From Hedera helix (Eukaryota; Streptophyta; Magnoliopsida; Apiales; Araliaceae): a stretch of DNA of 64,000 nt. The notes beneath the pieces are model-generated. The model saw only the letters and a program-made list of their open reading frames with translations, was not told the origin of the DNA and did no database searches. Of this stretch, positions 25,856 to 37,012 are shown in pieces. Position 1 is the first letter of the stretch. Each line of letters opens with the position of its first letter. The stretch spans positions 44,988,292 to 45,052,291 of the forward strand of contig OX359267.1 in assembly GCA_947179155.2 (NCBI GenBank). The letters run 5' to 3'. A program made the position numbers and the translations under genes.

Positions 25856-26622
25856 TGTAAGACCCCGAATTTTATGAAATACAAAATTTAATTTTTCTTC
25901 ATATATATATTTTTTGAAACAGTAAGTGGTTAAATTAACAAAATTGAAAGTTAAGGATGTTATGTGCAAATTTTATTTTGTCGGACAATATTCGCTTTGT
26001 CGGGGAATATTCGTTTGGTCGGGGAATATTCGTGCCGTACGACGGCGCCAAAATAATAAATTATTGGTGGACCCCACAACGGAATATTTGTCGGATATAG
26101 AAAACGACAGAAGTAACCTTTTTAAATAAAAATAGTCAACGGAACTGTTAAAATACCGGTGATAAAATAATAGTAGCATACGGTAGTTTATGATATTTTC
26201 TGTAGCACACGGTACTCTACAGTAACACACGGTATTGCATAGTGTCTCATATTATTGGTCTGATAATTGACACCGTAACTGTTACGCATCATTTCATCGA
26301 TAATTGTCACTGCATAATATTTTATATTATCAATTCAATAATTGTTGTTACACAGTATTTTGCATTATTGATTTAATAATTGTCATTACACTGTATTTTA
26401 TATCATTGAGTCAATAATTGTTGTTGCACTGTTTTTAAAATTATTGAACCTAATAATTGTCACAGTAACATATGCACAGTAATTCACATTATTGAATCAA
26501 TAATTGTCATTACACAGTAACGTATGCTTTATTTTACATTATTGTTATCTCTATTATGATGTTATTTAAACAGTTGTATTTCATTAATTTATTGACTTGA
26601 TATCTAAGAGCTAACTATACTG
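25856..26622 (+). repeat. LARD 5' LTR, first part
   Basis: Matches 40204-40970. It ends at TACTG (26618-26622), the target duplicated when the minus-strand element inserted. Confidence 0.92.
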
Positions 26623-29394
26623 TGTGACGCCCCCAAATCTGGGCCCACACAGCCCAAACTTGAGTCGTCAAAATACTACAACAAAATTATTACAACAAAG
26701 CACAACGTACTACAATACAGTGTATAATAATACACAACTAAGTCTTCACTATTATTGCCACACTATTTTACAAAACGTGAAGACTATGATAACTATTCCT
26801 TGGACCCTCACTCCATTCCCCGGCTAGACCCTGTTATGTTTTCATCTCCTGTTGAAAAACAATGGAACAAAAGAAAGGGTGAGCTCAAATAGCCCAGTAA
26901 AGAATATCATGACTAAGATAATGACGAATAAATTATCATTAGTCTTCAACAGTTGAGTTCTTGATAGAATACAATAGACTACAAGGTTTATATCAAAAAC
27001 TGCAGTTAAATTCTTAAACAACGTTCAGATCAATAATAGCAGCGGAATGAGTAATCTATTAGAAGAATAATGCAGACTATAATGTCCACTCGGTTCTCTT
27101 TTTAGGAAAAACATCATCAACTTTTATCATCTGAAATATCATTAGTCAAGATAATACAAATTCACAGTTCCTGATCATAATCATGCACATCAACAGTTCA
27201 TCTTTGTACTACGGGCCAAAGATATTCAATATAGCACCAACGGTCATGATTATACTAGATTCAGCCTTTGGTCATAATCATACCAAACAACAGTTCATCT
27301 TTGCACTACGGGCCAAAGAGAACATTCACCACGTGCCATAAAAGACACCGAACAGATGTATCGCCTTTAACCTATTATATCGCCTTTAACCTATCATCTG
27401 TTCAACAAATATAACACATCTGTGCCCCCGGCCACAGATATTCACAACAGCTTGATTTTTGGATGATTAGAATGATATAAATGATGAACAGAAGAAATAG
27501 GATAACAATAAGTATCGGAAGTTTACTTTGTACAGATTCAAATAATGTCCAAATTGTCAACATGATGTGGAGTGAAATTTAAAAATGATATTCAAGATCC
27601 ACAGTTCAGAATAACGGTTACAATTCAATAGAAAGGTTCACGTAAATAGGAAGGTTCAGTTGAAATAATGAAGTTCAACTATTATGGAACATATAATATT
27701 TTCAGGAATTATAGAAGCAATAGTTTCATAATAAATTTCGATTTAGGAGTATGAAAGAAAATAATATCCCTTACCGTAGCAGGTTTGATTAACAAAAGGT
27801 GAAGGAAATTAATACAAAGGGTTATTCACCAACAGGCGGCAATCCGCTCCGTAAGGTTATTCCCACAATTTAATAGAATTTGAGTACGAAGAGTTATTCA
27901 CCAAACAGGCGGCAATCCGCTCCGTAAGGTTATTCCCACAATTTAATAGAATTTGAGTACAAAGAGTTATTCACCAAACAGGCGGCAATCCGCTCCGTAA
28001 GGTTATTCTCAGAGATTAATAATGAATGAATACGAAATGTTATTCACCAACAGGCGGCAATCCGCTCCGTAAGGTTATTCCCACAATTTAATACATGGAA
28101 ATAAAAGGCACGTCTTATGAGTAAGGAAGAAACAATATTATTATCGAGAATCAAATAATGATAATCCCTTACCATAGTATGTTTGAATAATGGAAGATGA
28201 AAAAGATGGTATCCCTTACCGTAACACGTGACTGGATATTGATTTAAATGAGGTTGATTAACTTGAACAGTACACGTATACTTATAGATCTTCACAAATA
28301 CTCAAGATGACTTAAGCACACTTAGAGAGAACTTTCACAAGAAGTATTTAGAGAGAGAAAGAAAGAACAAGTAAGGAAGTTTATGAAAAATCCTTAAGTT
28401 AAGGCTTCTATTTATAGCCAAAAATCTCATCATTCATTTAATCTAAACCATTCATTTAAAGATCATCTTTTAATCTACACCATCCATTTCAAATATTATA
28501 TTATCTTTAATCTACACCATTCATTTCATATCACCTAATAATCACCTAACTTTATATTATAAACAAATCAATTTAATTATTCAACAATAATTCACACTTT
28601 AATCTACACCATTCATTTCATATTACCTAATAATCACCTAACTTTATATTATAAACAAATAACTTTATCAATTCAATTATTATGACTAATTGTTATAAAT
28701 ACAGTATAGTTAGCTCTTAGATATCAAGTCAATAAATTAATGAAATACAACTGTTTAAATAACATCATAATAGAGATAACAATAATGTAAAATAAAGCAT
28801 ACGTTACTGTGTAATGACAATTATTGATTCAATAATGTGAATTACTGTGCATATGTTACTGTGACAATTATTAGGTTCAATAATTTTAAAAACAGTACAA
28901 CAACAATTATTGAATTGATAATATAAAATATTATGCAGTGACAATTATCGATGAAATGATGCGTAACAGTTACGGTGTCAATTATCAGACCAATAATATG
29001 AGACACTATGCAATACCGTGTGTTACTGTAGAGTACCGTGTGCTACAGAAAATACCATAAACTACCGTATGCTACTATTCTTTTATCACCGGTATTTTAA
29101 CAGTTCTGTTGACTATTTTTATTTAAAAAGGTTACTTCTGTCGTTTTCTATATCCGACAAATATTCCGTTGTGGGGTCCACCAATAATTTATTATTTCGG
29201 CGCCGTCGTACGGCACGAATATTCCCCGACCAAACGAATATTCCCCGACAAAGCGAATATTGTCCGACAAAATAAAATTTGCACATAACATCCTTAACTT
29301 TCAATTTTGTTAATTTAACCACTTACTGTTTCAAAAAAAAAATATATATGAAGAAAAATTAAATTTTGTATTTCATAAAATTCGGGGTCTTACA
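26623..29394 (-). repeat. 3' LTR of the nested element
   Basis: 2772 bp, starting (minus strand) TGTAAGACCCC at 29394 and ending GGCGTCACA at 26623. A TATA box (TATAAATA on the minus strand) lies at 28409-28416. Four tandem units of about 74 bp, each with GGCGGCAATCCGC, lie at about 27821-28091. Short open frames in it recur in every LTR copy and are not genes. Confidence 0.93.
27821..28091. repeat. Tandem units within the LTR
   Basis: Four imperfect copies of about 74 bp, each with TTATTCACC, GGCGGCAATCCGCTCCGTAA and GGTTATTC. The same array is at about 35434-35704. The LARD LTRs carry three units (about 38358-38560 and 42312-42514) on the opposite strand. Confidence 0.85.
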
Positions 29395-32300
29395 ACCTCC
29401 CCTCCTTATGAAATTTCGTCCCCGAAATTGACGTACCTGACATATCGAAGAGGTAAGGATACTTAGATTTCATCTCAGATTCTAGCTCCCAGGTCATTTC
29501 CTCAGTATCTTGGTTCCTCCATAAAACCTTAACTTGAGGTATAACCTTTGAGCGTAGGATCTGCTCCTTCTTATCCGGGATCTTAACAGGTACTTCCTCG
29601 TATGTTAAATCCTCTGCTATAACGTCTGGTTCTAACTCAATGACGTGGTTTGGGTCCTTCACATATTTACGTAACATAGATATGTGAAAAACGTTATGGA
29701 TGCGAGACATACTTGGTGGTAGGGCTAGTCTGTAGGCTACGGTTCCTATTCGATCGAGGATTTCAAATGGGCCAATAAATCGAGGGTTGAGCTTTCCTCT
29801 CTTTCCGAATCTCGTAACCCCTTTCCATGGAGAAACACGTAAGAATACATGATCTCCGACGTTGAAACTTTCGTCTCTCCGATGAAGATCAGCATAACTC
29901 TTTTGTCGTTCTTGTGCGGTCTGTATTCGTTGTCGGATCATTTGGATCTTTTCGGTCGTCAAGCGTACTAACTCGGGTCCCAACAATTTTGCTTCTCCTA
30001 CCTCATTCCAACATATTGGAGAGCGACACTTCCTTCCATACAATGCCTCGAATGGAGCCATGCCTATGCTTGCTTGGTAACTGTTGTTGTAAGAAAATTC
30101 CACCAACGGCAAGTACTTATCCCAACTTCCTTTGAAGTCTAATACACAAAGTCTCAAAAGATCTTCGAGGGTCCGGATCGTCCTTTCCGATTGTCCGTCC
30201 GTTTGAGGATGGTATGCAGAACTAAAACGTAGTTCAGTGCCCATAGCTTTTTGTAGACTGATCCAAAAGCGTGAAGTGAATCTAGGATCTCGATCAGAAA
30301 CTATGGAAACTGGCATGCCATGCAATCTCACGATCTCATTTATGTACATACCGGCAAGACGTTCAAGTGAAAAGTTTTCTCGTATAGGCAAGAAATGAGC
30401 AGATTTGGTCAATCTATCTACGATCACCCAAATTGCATCTAAGCCTTGAGAAACTTTTGGAAGACCCGTCACGAAGTCCATATTGATGTGTTCCCACTTC
30501 CATTCGGGAACTTCAAGTGATTGTAATGGACCTTTAGGAACTTGATGTTCTGCCTTGACACGTTGACAAGTTAGGCACCTTGAGATAAACTCCGCAATCT
30601 CTCTTTTCATATTGTTCCACCAAAATGTATGTCGAAGATCTCGATACATCTTGGTACCTCCTGGGTGGATTGCAAACGGCGTGTTGTGTGCCTCCATCAT
30701 GATTTTATGCTTTAATTCAGGATCGTTAGGAACACAGAGTCGAGAGTTGACTCGAAGTATTCCTTTCTCGTCGATTCTTGCTTCGGGAATGACACCTTCT
30801 TGTACTTTCTTTATCATGTTTATCAGTTCCGGATCGGTAGCTTGAGCAGCTTTAATTTTATCGATTAAAGTTGGTTCTACTCGCACGTGAGCAATCTTCG
30901 AGTGGGTCCCTGGTGTCTTTAGCTCTATCTCCATCTTTTGCAAGTCGTACAAAATACACTTTTGTGTTGTCAGCAGTGCACTTGTACTTGCATAAGATTT
31001 TCTGCTCAAAGCGTCAGCTACAACGTTCGCCTTTCCCGGGTGATACTGGATTGTGTGGTCATAATCCTTTAACAGCTCAAGCCAACGTCGTTGTCGCATG
31101 TTGAGTTCCTTCTGGGTGAAGAAATACTTGAGACTTTTATGATCCGTATAGATATCCACTTTTTCTCCGTACAAGTAGTGTCTCCAGATCTTCAACGCGA
31201 AAACGACTGCTGCCAACTCTAGATCATGAGTAGGATAATTTTTCTCATAATCTTTGAGTTGTCGAGAGGCGTAGGCTATAACCTTTCCATGTTGCATAAG
31301 GACACAGCCTAGACCTTTGCCAGAAGCACCGCTGTAGATAACAAATTCTCCTGATCCTGATGGTATGGTCAGAACAGGAGCTGAAACCAGTCTCTTCTTG
31401 AGTTCTTGAAAACTTTTCTCGCATTCCTCGCTCCATATGAATTTTGTGCTTTTCCGAGTAAGCTGCGTTAATGGAGTGGCGATTCGAGAAAATCCTTCTA
31501 CGAATCTCCGATAATAACCAGCTAGACCCAGAAAACTTCGGACTTCGGTTACTGTTTTGGGTTGTTCCCAATTTAGTACCGTTTCAATCTTCGCAGGATC
31601 GACTGATATTCCTTGACTAGAAATCACATGCCCAAGAAACGCGACCTCCTCAAGCCAGAACTCACATTTCTTCAACTTGGCATATAATTTGTTTTCACGG
31701 AGCTTTTGTAGTATCAATTTCAGGTGTTGTTCATGATCCTCGCGACTCTTGGAGTATATGAGGATGTCATCAATAAAGACAACCACAAAATGATCCAAAT
31801 GTTCCTTGAATATCCGGTTCATCATGTCCATGAAAGCTGCAGGAGCATTAGTTAGTCCAAAAGGCATGACTAAGAACTCATAATGCCCATAACGAGTTCT
31901 GAAAGCAGTCTTTGGAATGTCCTCAGCTTTAACCTTTAACTGATGATATCCAGAACGGAGATCAATCTTTGAGAAATGTTGAGCGCCTTGCAATTGATCA
32001 AACATGTCATCAATCCGAGGTAACGGGTACCTGTTCTTGATGGTGACATGGTTCAATTCTCGGTAGTCAATGCACAATCTCATACTCCCGTCTTTCTTCT
32101 TCACAAATAGAACAGGAGCACCCCAAGGTGATGCACTCGGACGAATGAAACCGGTATCCAACAATTCCTGTAGTTGGACTTTTAACTCTTGAAGTTCAAT
32201 GGGAGCCATTCGGTAGGGAGCTTTGGAAATGGGCTTGGTACCGGGTTCAAGATCAATATAAAAATCAATTTCACGGTTTGGGGGTAAGCCAGGAAGTTCT

Positions 32301-33346
32301 TCAGGAAAAACGTCAGGAAACTCATTAACAATGGGAATATCATTCAAGTTTGACGTATTTTTGTTCAAATCAGTGACATGAGCTAAAAAGGCTTGACATC
32401 CGTTTTTCAATAAACGAATGGCTTTATGGCTAGAAATAACAGTTATAGATTTCAATGGTTTAGTTGCTTGAATTTGCATGACAGGTTGATTAGGAATATG
32501 AAAACTAATAATCTTATGAAAACAATCAATTTTAGCATGATGGGTAGTCAACCAATCAATTCCTAAAATCACATCAAATTCATGCATCTCCAAAGAAATA
32601 AGGTCAACAGGTAATGTGAGGTTGTTGATTTGAACTAGGCAAGATTTATAGACAGTAGATGTAATGGTCATTTCTCCTAATGGGGTTTCAACTGATAAGT
32701 CAAAGTCCAAATTTTCAGGAGTTAAGTTTAAACGCTGAGCACATGCAGGTGAGATAAAAGAATGGGTAGAGCCAGTATCTAACAAAGCGTAGACTTCACG
32801 AGAATTTATGAATAGCTTACCGGTTATCACCTCGTTCGAGTTTCGCGCCATTTGGGATGTCACAACAAAAGCTCTCCCTTGAACTACAGATTTTCCTTTA
32901 TCCGCGCTAGCTTTTGGTATCATCATTGCAGCTGGACTTGATTTTGTGGCAGGACAAAACCGCGCAAGATGACCCTCTTTCCCACAACTGTAGCACTTTT
33001 TAGACTGCAGAGTACAGTTTGGGCTGATGTGACCTTCCTGACCACACCTATAGCATCTCACTGGTGGTCGATCTTCTCCCCTTGAAACTGGGGTCGGTGC
33101 TGGTGTTGGTACTGGTGCTGGTGCCCTTCCATAATTATTATGGAATCTCTTTCTTTTGAAATTGTTCCCACTGGATTCTCCTCTTCTGTTATTTGATGTG
33201 GAATTACCACCGAAGTGTTGGTTACCTACTCGATGGTTCTCGTTCCTGTGGTTGTTGTCATTCCTTTCTTTATGTTGCTCATTAACTCTTGGCTGCAATG
33301 TTTCATCTGTTTGCTCCACCCTTTGAGCCCTATCCACAACATCTGA
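29390..33346 (-). CDS. Ty3/gypsy nucleocapsid-protease-RT-RNase H-integrase part of gag-pol (separated from capsid by an in-frame stop)
   Basis: Residue numbers count from 33337 on the minus strand. Two CCHC zinc knuckles (95-108, 115-128), protease DTGS (187-190), RT with FIDD (521-524), RNase H, integrase zinc-binding H884/H891/C921/C924, catalytic D954, D1015 and E1051, a GPF module (about 1183-1225) and a chromodomain-like tail to about 1297. It is one long frame of over 1,300 codons with no internal frameshift. The first RNase H acidic residue, expected in a YSDAS-like context, is Gly670 (GGT, 31328-31330); E707, D732 and D775 are present. The frame is the same as the upstream capsid frame, from which only TAA 33347-33349 separates it. 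The stop TAA (29390-29392) lies within the 3' LTR. In a functional element this polyprotein would assemble, copy and integrate the RNA. Confidence 0.93.
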   Translation of the reverse strand, partial: SDVVDRAQRVEQTDETLQPRVNEQHKERNDNNHRNENHRVGNQHFGGNSTSNNRRGESSGNNFKRKRFHNNYGRAPAPVPTPAPTPVSRGEDRPPVRCYRCGQEGHISPNCTLQSKKCYSCGKEGHLARFCPATKSSPAAMMIPKASADKGKSVVQGRAFVVTSQMARNSNEVITGKLFINSREVYALLDTGSTHSFISPACAQRLNLTPENLDFDLSVETPLGEMTITSTVYKSCLVQINNLTLPVDLISLEMHEFDVILGIDWLTTHHAKIDCFHKIISFHIPNQPVMQIQATKPLKSITVISSHKAIRLLKNGCQAFLAHVTDLNKNTSNLNDIPIVNEFPDVFPEELPGLPPNREIDFYIDLEPGTKPISKAPYRMAPIELQELKVQLQELLDTGFIRPSASPWGAPVLFVKKKDGSMRLCIDYRELNHVTIKNRYPLPRIDDMFDQLQGAQHFSKIDLRSGYHQLKVKAEDIPKTAFRTRYGHYEFLVMPFGLTNAPAAFMDMMNRIFKEHLDHFVVVFIDDILIYSKSREDHEQHLKLILQKLRENKLYAKLKKCEFWLEEVAFLGHVISSQGISVDPAKIETVLNWEQPKTVTEVRSFLGLAGYYRRFVEGFSRIATPLTQLTRKSTKFIWSEECEKSFQELKKRLVSAPVLTIPSGSGEFVIYSGASGKGLGCVLMQHGKVIAYASRQLKDYEKNYPTHDLELAAVVFALKIWRHYLYGEKVDIYTDHKSLKYFFTQKELNMRQRRWLELLKDYDHTIQYHPGKANVVADALSRKSYASTSALLTTQKCILYDLQKMEIELKTPGTHSKIAHVRVEPTLIDKIKAAQATDPELINMIKKVQEGVIPEARIDEKGILRVNSRLCVPNDPELKHKIMMEAHNTPFAIHPGGTKMYRDLRHTFWWNNMKREIAEFISRCLTCQRVKAEHQVPKGPLQSLEVPEWKWEHINMDFVTGLPKVSQGLDAIWVIVDRLTKSAHFLPIRENFSLERLAGMYINEIVRLHGMPVSIVSDRDPRFTSRFWISLQKAMGTELRFSSAYHPQTDGQSERTIRTLEDLLRLCVLDFKGSWDKYLPLVEFSYNNSYQASIGMAPFEALYGRKCRSPICWNEVGEAKLLGPELVRLTTEKIQMIRQRIQTAQERQKSYADLHRRDESFNVGDHVFLRVSPWKGVTRFGKRGKLNPRFIGPFEILDRIGTVAYRLALPPSMSRIHNVFHISMLRKYVKDPNHVIELEPDVIAEDLTYEEVPVKIPDKKEQILRSKVIPQVKVLWRNQDTEEMTWELESEMKSKYPYLFDMSGTSISGTKFHKEGRL
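29395..29407 (-). other. Polypurine tract of the nested element
   Basis: Minus-strand AAGGAGGGGAGGT immediately before the 3' LTR, the usual plus-strand primer position. It is also coding: the last pol codons run through it and the stop lies inside the LTR. Confidence 0.85.
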
Positions 33347-34036
33347 TTACAAACTAAATTTATGAGAGCTAAGTTGTTGACGAATTTTGAATCTCAAACC
33401 TCTTAGGAACATCCGACTCATTCGTGCTTCGTCATCCACAAGATGGGTGGCAAAGCGAGATAACTCGGCAAACTTGGCTTCATATTGGGAGACTGTCATG
33501 TTTCCCTGCTCCAGCTTAATGAATTCCACCTCTTTCATATGGCGGATGCTTTCTGGGAAATACTTCTCGTTAAACAGTTCTTCGAATTCTGTCCAAGACA
33601 TTTCGAGTGCTGAAGGTTGGATACGTTTTACCGCTTCCCACCAATGGTCCGCCTCACCTCGTAACATAAAAGTGGCAAATGGCACCTTCTGATCATCAGC
33701 GCATTGTAAGACATCAAGTATTTTTGTCGTCTGTTTCAGCCATGCCTCCGCTTTGAGTGGGTCAGGCTTCCCGTGGAATTCAGGTGGTCCTAATTCTTTA
33801 AATTGCTTAACAGTGACCATCCTCAAATTGCCAGCGTTTCTACCGTTATTATTGACTGGATTTCCTCTTCCTTGATTCTGTATGAACTGCATGAAATTCC
33901 TAAAGAATCCATCGTTCATTATGTTATCAGGAACATTATTTCCTGAGTTGGCAGGAGGATTGTTTGGGGCCTCTTGATTCTCGGCTACATTCGCTTCAGG
34001 CATTCCATAGTTAACCTCTTGATTTCCAGATGCCAT
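33347..34036 (-). CDS. Ty3/gypsy Gag capsid part, truncated by an in-frame stop
   Basis: 229 codons from ATG 34036 to TAA 33347-33349. The Asn/Pro-rich N-terminus (1-70) is followed by a retrotransposon Gag capsid domain (LGPPEFHGKPDPLKAEAWL, then MLRGEADHWWEAV and FNEKYFPESIR). Gag forms the cytoplasmic virus-like particle. The zinc knuckles that should follow in Gag are in the same frame downstream of the stop (polyprotein codon 230), so this product lacks nucleocapsid. In this clade gag and pol are usually one frame, so a point nonsense change is the simplest reading. Stop readthrough is less likely because the stop falls between capsid and nucleocapsid rather than between gag and pol. Confidence 0.9.
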   Translation of the reverse strand: MASGNQEVNYGMPEANVAENQEAPNNPPANSGNNVPDNIMNDGFFRNFMQFIQNQGRGNPVNNNGRNAGNLRMVTVKQFKELGPPEFHGKPDPLKAEAWLKQTTKILDVLQCADDQKVPFATFMLRGEADHWWEAVKRIQPSALEMSWTEFEELFNEKYFPESIRHMKEVEFIKLEQGNMTVSQYEAKFAELSRFATHLVDDEARMSRMFLRGLRFKIRQQLSSHKFSL

Positions 34037-34221
34037 ACTAAACTGTGGTCACAAAATAAATGTTAGTTCAAATAAACTGACTCATCACTTCATGTTCCTA
34101 CATTCAAATCGACTCATTAGATAATAAAATCTATTTTAGGTAGGACACACTAGTGACTGATTCTATTCGTCTCTCCCCTCCTAGTTCTACCCCAGATCGC
34201 CATTAAAGACCATATCCCTAA

Positions 34222-34233
34222 GCTCTGATGCCA
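34222..34233 (-). other. Primer-binding site of the nested element
   Basis: Minus-strand TGGCATCAGAGC, two bases after the 5' LTR. It is complementary to the 3' end of initiator tRNA-Met except for one position (plants commonly show TGGTATCAGAGC). Confidence 0.85.
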
Positions 34234-34235
34234 AC

Positions 34236-37007
34236 TGTGACGCCCCCAAATCTGGGCCCACACAGCCCAAACTTGAGTCGTCAAAATACTACAACAAAAT
34301 TATTACAACAAAGCACAACGTACTACAATACAGTGTATAATAATACACAACTAAGTCTTCACTATTATTGCCACACTATTTTACAAAACGTGAAGACTAT
34401 GATAACTATTCCTTGGACCCTCACTCCATTCCCCGGCTAGACCCTGTTATGTTTTCATCTCCTGTTGAAAAACAATGGAACAAAAGAAAGGGTGAGCTCA
34501 AATAGCCCAGTAAAGAATATCATGACTAAGATAATGACGAATAAATTATCATTAGTCTTCAACAGTTGAGTTCTTGATAGAATACAATAGACTACAAGGT
34601 TTATATCAAAAACTGCAGTTAAATTCTTAAACAACGTTCAGATCAATAATAGCAGCGGAATGAGTAATCTATTAGAAGAATAATGCAGACTATAATGTCC
34701 ACTCGGTTCTCTTTTTAGGAAAAACATCATCAACTTTTATCATCTGAAATATCATTAGTCAAGATAATACAAATTCACAGTTCCTGATCATAATCATGCA
34801 CATCAACAGTTCATCTTTGTACTACGGGCCAAAGATATTCAATATAGCACCAACGGTCATGATTATACCAGATTCAGCCTTTGGTCATAATCATACCAAA
34901 CAACAGTTCATCTTTGCACTACGGGCCAAAGAGAACATTCACCACGTGCCATAAAAGACACCGAACAGATGTATCGCCTTTAACCTATTATATCGCCTTT
35001 AACCTATCATCTGTTCAACAAATATAACACATCTGTGCCCCCGGCCACAGATATTCACAACAGCTTGATTTTTGGATGATTAGAATGATATAAATGATGA
35101 ACAGAAGAAATAGGATAACAATAAGTATCGGAAGTTTACTTTGTACAGATTCAAATAATGTCCAAATTGTCAACATGATGTGGAGTGAAATTTAAAAATG
35201 ATATTCAAGATCCACAGTTCAGAATAACGGTTACAATTCAATAGAAAGGTTCACGTAAATAGGAAGGTTCAGTTGAAATAATGAAGTTCAACTATTATGG
35301 AACATATAATATTTTCAGGAATTATAGAAGCAATAGTTTCATAATAAATTTCGATTTAGGAGTATGAAAGAAAATAATATCCCTTACCGTAGCAGGTTTG
35401 ATTAACAAAAGGTGAAGGAAATTAATACAAAGGGTTATTCACCAACAGGCGGCAATCCGCTCCGTAAGGTTATTCCCACAATTTAATAGAATTTGAGTAC
35501 GAAGAGTTATTCACCAAACAGGCGGCAATCCGCTCCGTAAGGTTATTCCCACAATTTAATAGAATTTGAGTACAAAGAGTTATTCACCAAACAGGCGGCA
35601 ATCCGCTCCGTAAGGTTATTCTCAGAGATTAATAATGAATGAATACGAAATGTTATTCACCAACAGGCGGCAATCCGCTCCGTAAGGTTATTCCCACAAT
35701 TTAATACATGGAAATAAAAGGCACGTCTTATGAGTAAGGAAGAAACAATATTATTATCGAGAATCAAATAATGATAATCCCTTACCATAGTATGTTTGAA
35801 TAATGGAAGATGAAAAAGATGGTATCCCTTACCGTAACACGTGACTGGATATTGATTTAAATGAGGTTGATTAACTTGAACAGTACACGTATACTTATAG
35901 ATCTTCACAAATACTCAAGATGACTTAAGCACACTTAGAGAGAACTTTCACAAGAAGTATTTAGAGAGAGAAAGAAAGAACAAGTAAGGAAGTTTATGAA
36001 AAATCCTTAAGTTAAGGCTTCTATTTATAGCCAAAAATCTCATCATTCATTTAATCTAAACCATTCATTTAAAGATCATCTTTTAATCTACACCATCCAT
36101 TTCAAATATTATATTATCTTTAATCTACACCATTCATTTCATATCACCTAATAATCACCTAACTTTATATTATAAACAAATCAATTTAATTATTCAACAA
36201 TAATTCACACTTTAATCTACACCATTCATTTCATATTACCTAATAATCACCTAACTTTATATTATAAACAAATAACTTTATCAATTCAATTGTTATGACT
36301 AATTGTTATAAATACAGTATAGTTAGCTCTTAGATATCAAGTCAATAAATTAATGAAATACAACTGTTTAAATAACATCATAATAGAGATAACAATAATG
36401 TAAAATAAAGCATACGTTACTGTGTAATGACAATTATTGATTCAATAATGTGAATTACTGTGCATATGTTACTGTGACAATTATTAGGTTCAATAATTTT
36501 AAAAACAGTACAACAACAATTATTGAATTGATAATATAAAATATTATGCAGTGACAATTATCGATGAAATGATGCGTAACAGTTACGGTGTCAATTATCA
36601 GACCAATAATATGAGACACTATGCAATACCGTGTGTTACTGTAGAGTACCGTGTGCTACAGAAAATACCATAAACTACCGTATGCTACTATTCTTTTATC
36701 ACCGGTATTTTAACAGTTCCGTTGACTATTTTTATTTAAAAAGGTTACTTCTGTCGTTTTCTATATCCGACAAATATTCCGTTGTGGGGTCCACCAATAA
36801 TTTATTATTTCGGCGCCGTCGTACGGCACGAATATTCCCCGACCAAACGAATATTCCCCGACAAAGCGAATATTGTCCGACAAAATAAAATTTGCACATA
36901 ACATCCTTAACTTTCAATTTTGTTAATTTAACCACTTACTGTTTCAAAAAAAAAATATATATGAAAAAAAATTAAATTTTGTATTTCATAAAATTCGGGG
37001 TCTTACA
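34236..37007 (-). repeat. 5' LTR of the nested element
   Basis: 2772 bp, essentially identical to 26623-29394. TATA box at 36022-36029 (minus strand). It would drive the gag-pol transcript leftwards on the map. Confidence 0.93.
36022..36029 (-). promoter_or_regulatory. LTR TATA box
   Basis: TATAAATA on the minus strand in the context GGCTATAAATAGAAGCC, about 980 bp into the LTR. The identical box is in the LARD LTRs at 37390-37397 and 41348-41355 (plus strand), marking the U3/R border region. Confidence 0.7.
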
Positions 37008-37012
37008 TACTG

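Larger units (their letters stand above)
26623..37007 (-). mobile_element. Nested autonomous-type Ty3/gypsy element, Tekay/Del-like chromovirus
   Basis: 10,385 bp on the minus strand: 5' LTR 34236-37007, PBS 34222-34233, gag-pol 34036-29390, polypurine tract 29395-29407, 3' LTR 26623-29394. Both LTRs are 2772 bp. TACTG flanks it at 26618-26622 and 37008-37012. Domain order protease, RT, RNase H, integrase places it in Ty3/gypsy. The integrase tail (GPF module followed by a chromodomain-like VKVLWRN..MTWELESEM segment ending KYPYLF) and the long LTRs fit Tekay/Del. I noticed about four LTR differences, so it is young. It is probably not independently functional as it stands (see its coding entries). 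Confidence 0.93.

Noticed and set aside
27821..28091. CRISPR-like regularly spaced repeats
   Set aside because: Units are directly adjacent tandem copies inside a plant LTR, without unique spacers or cas genes.
25926..29322. Open frames of 67-85 codons repeated at 25926-26230, 29018-29322, 36631-36935 and 40274-40578 as genes
   Set aside because: They occur once per LTR, overlap on both strands, have no domain and lie upstream of the LTR TATA box. They are LTR sequence.
29914..31571. Additional frames on both strands across the pol region
   Set aside because: They overlap the reverse transcriptase/integrase frame in other frames and give no recognisable protein.
33347..33349. Programmed stop-codon readthrough in gag
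   Set aside because: The stop is between capsid and nucleocapsid, not between gag and pol, and the clade normally has one uninterrupted frame. A nonsense change is simpler, though not proven.
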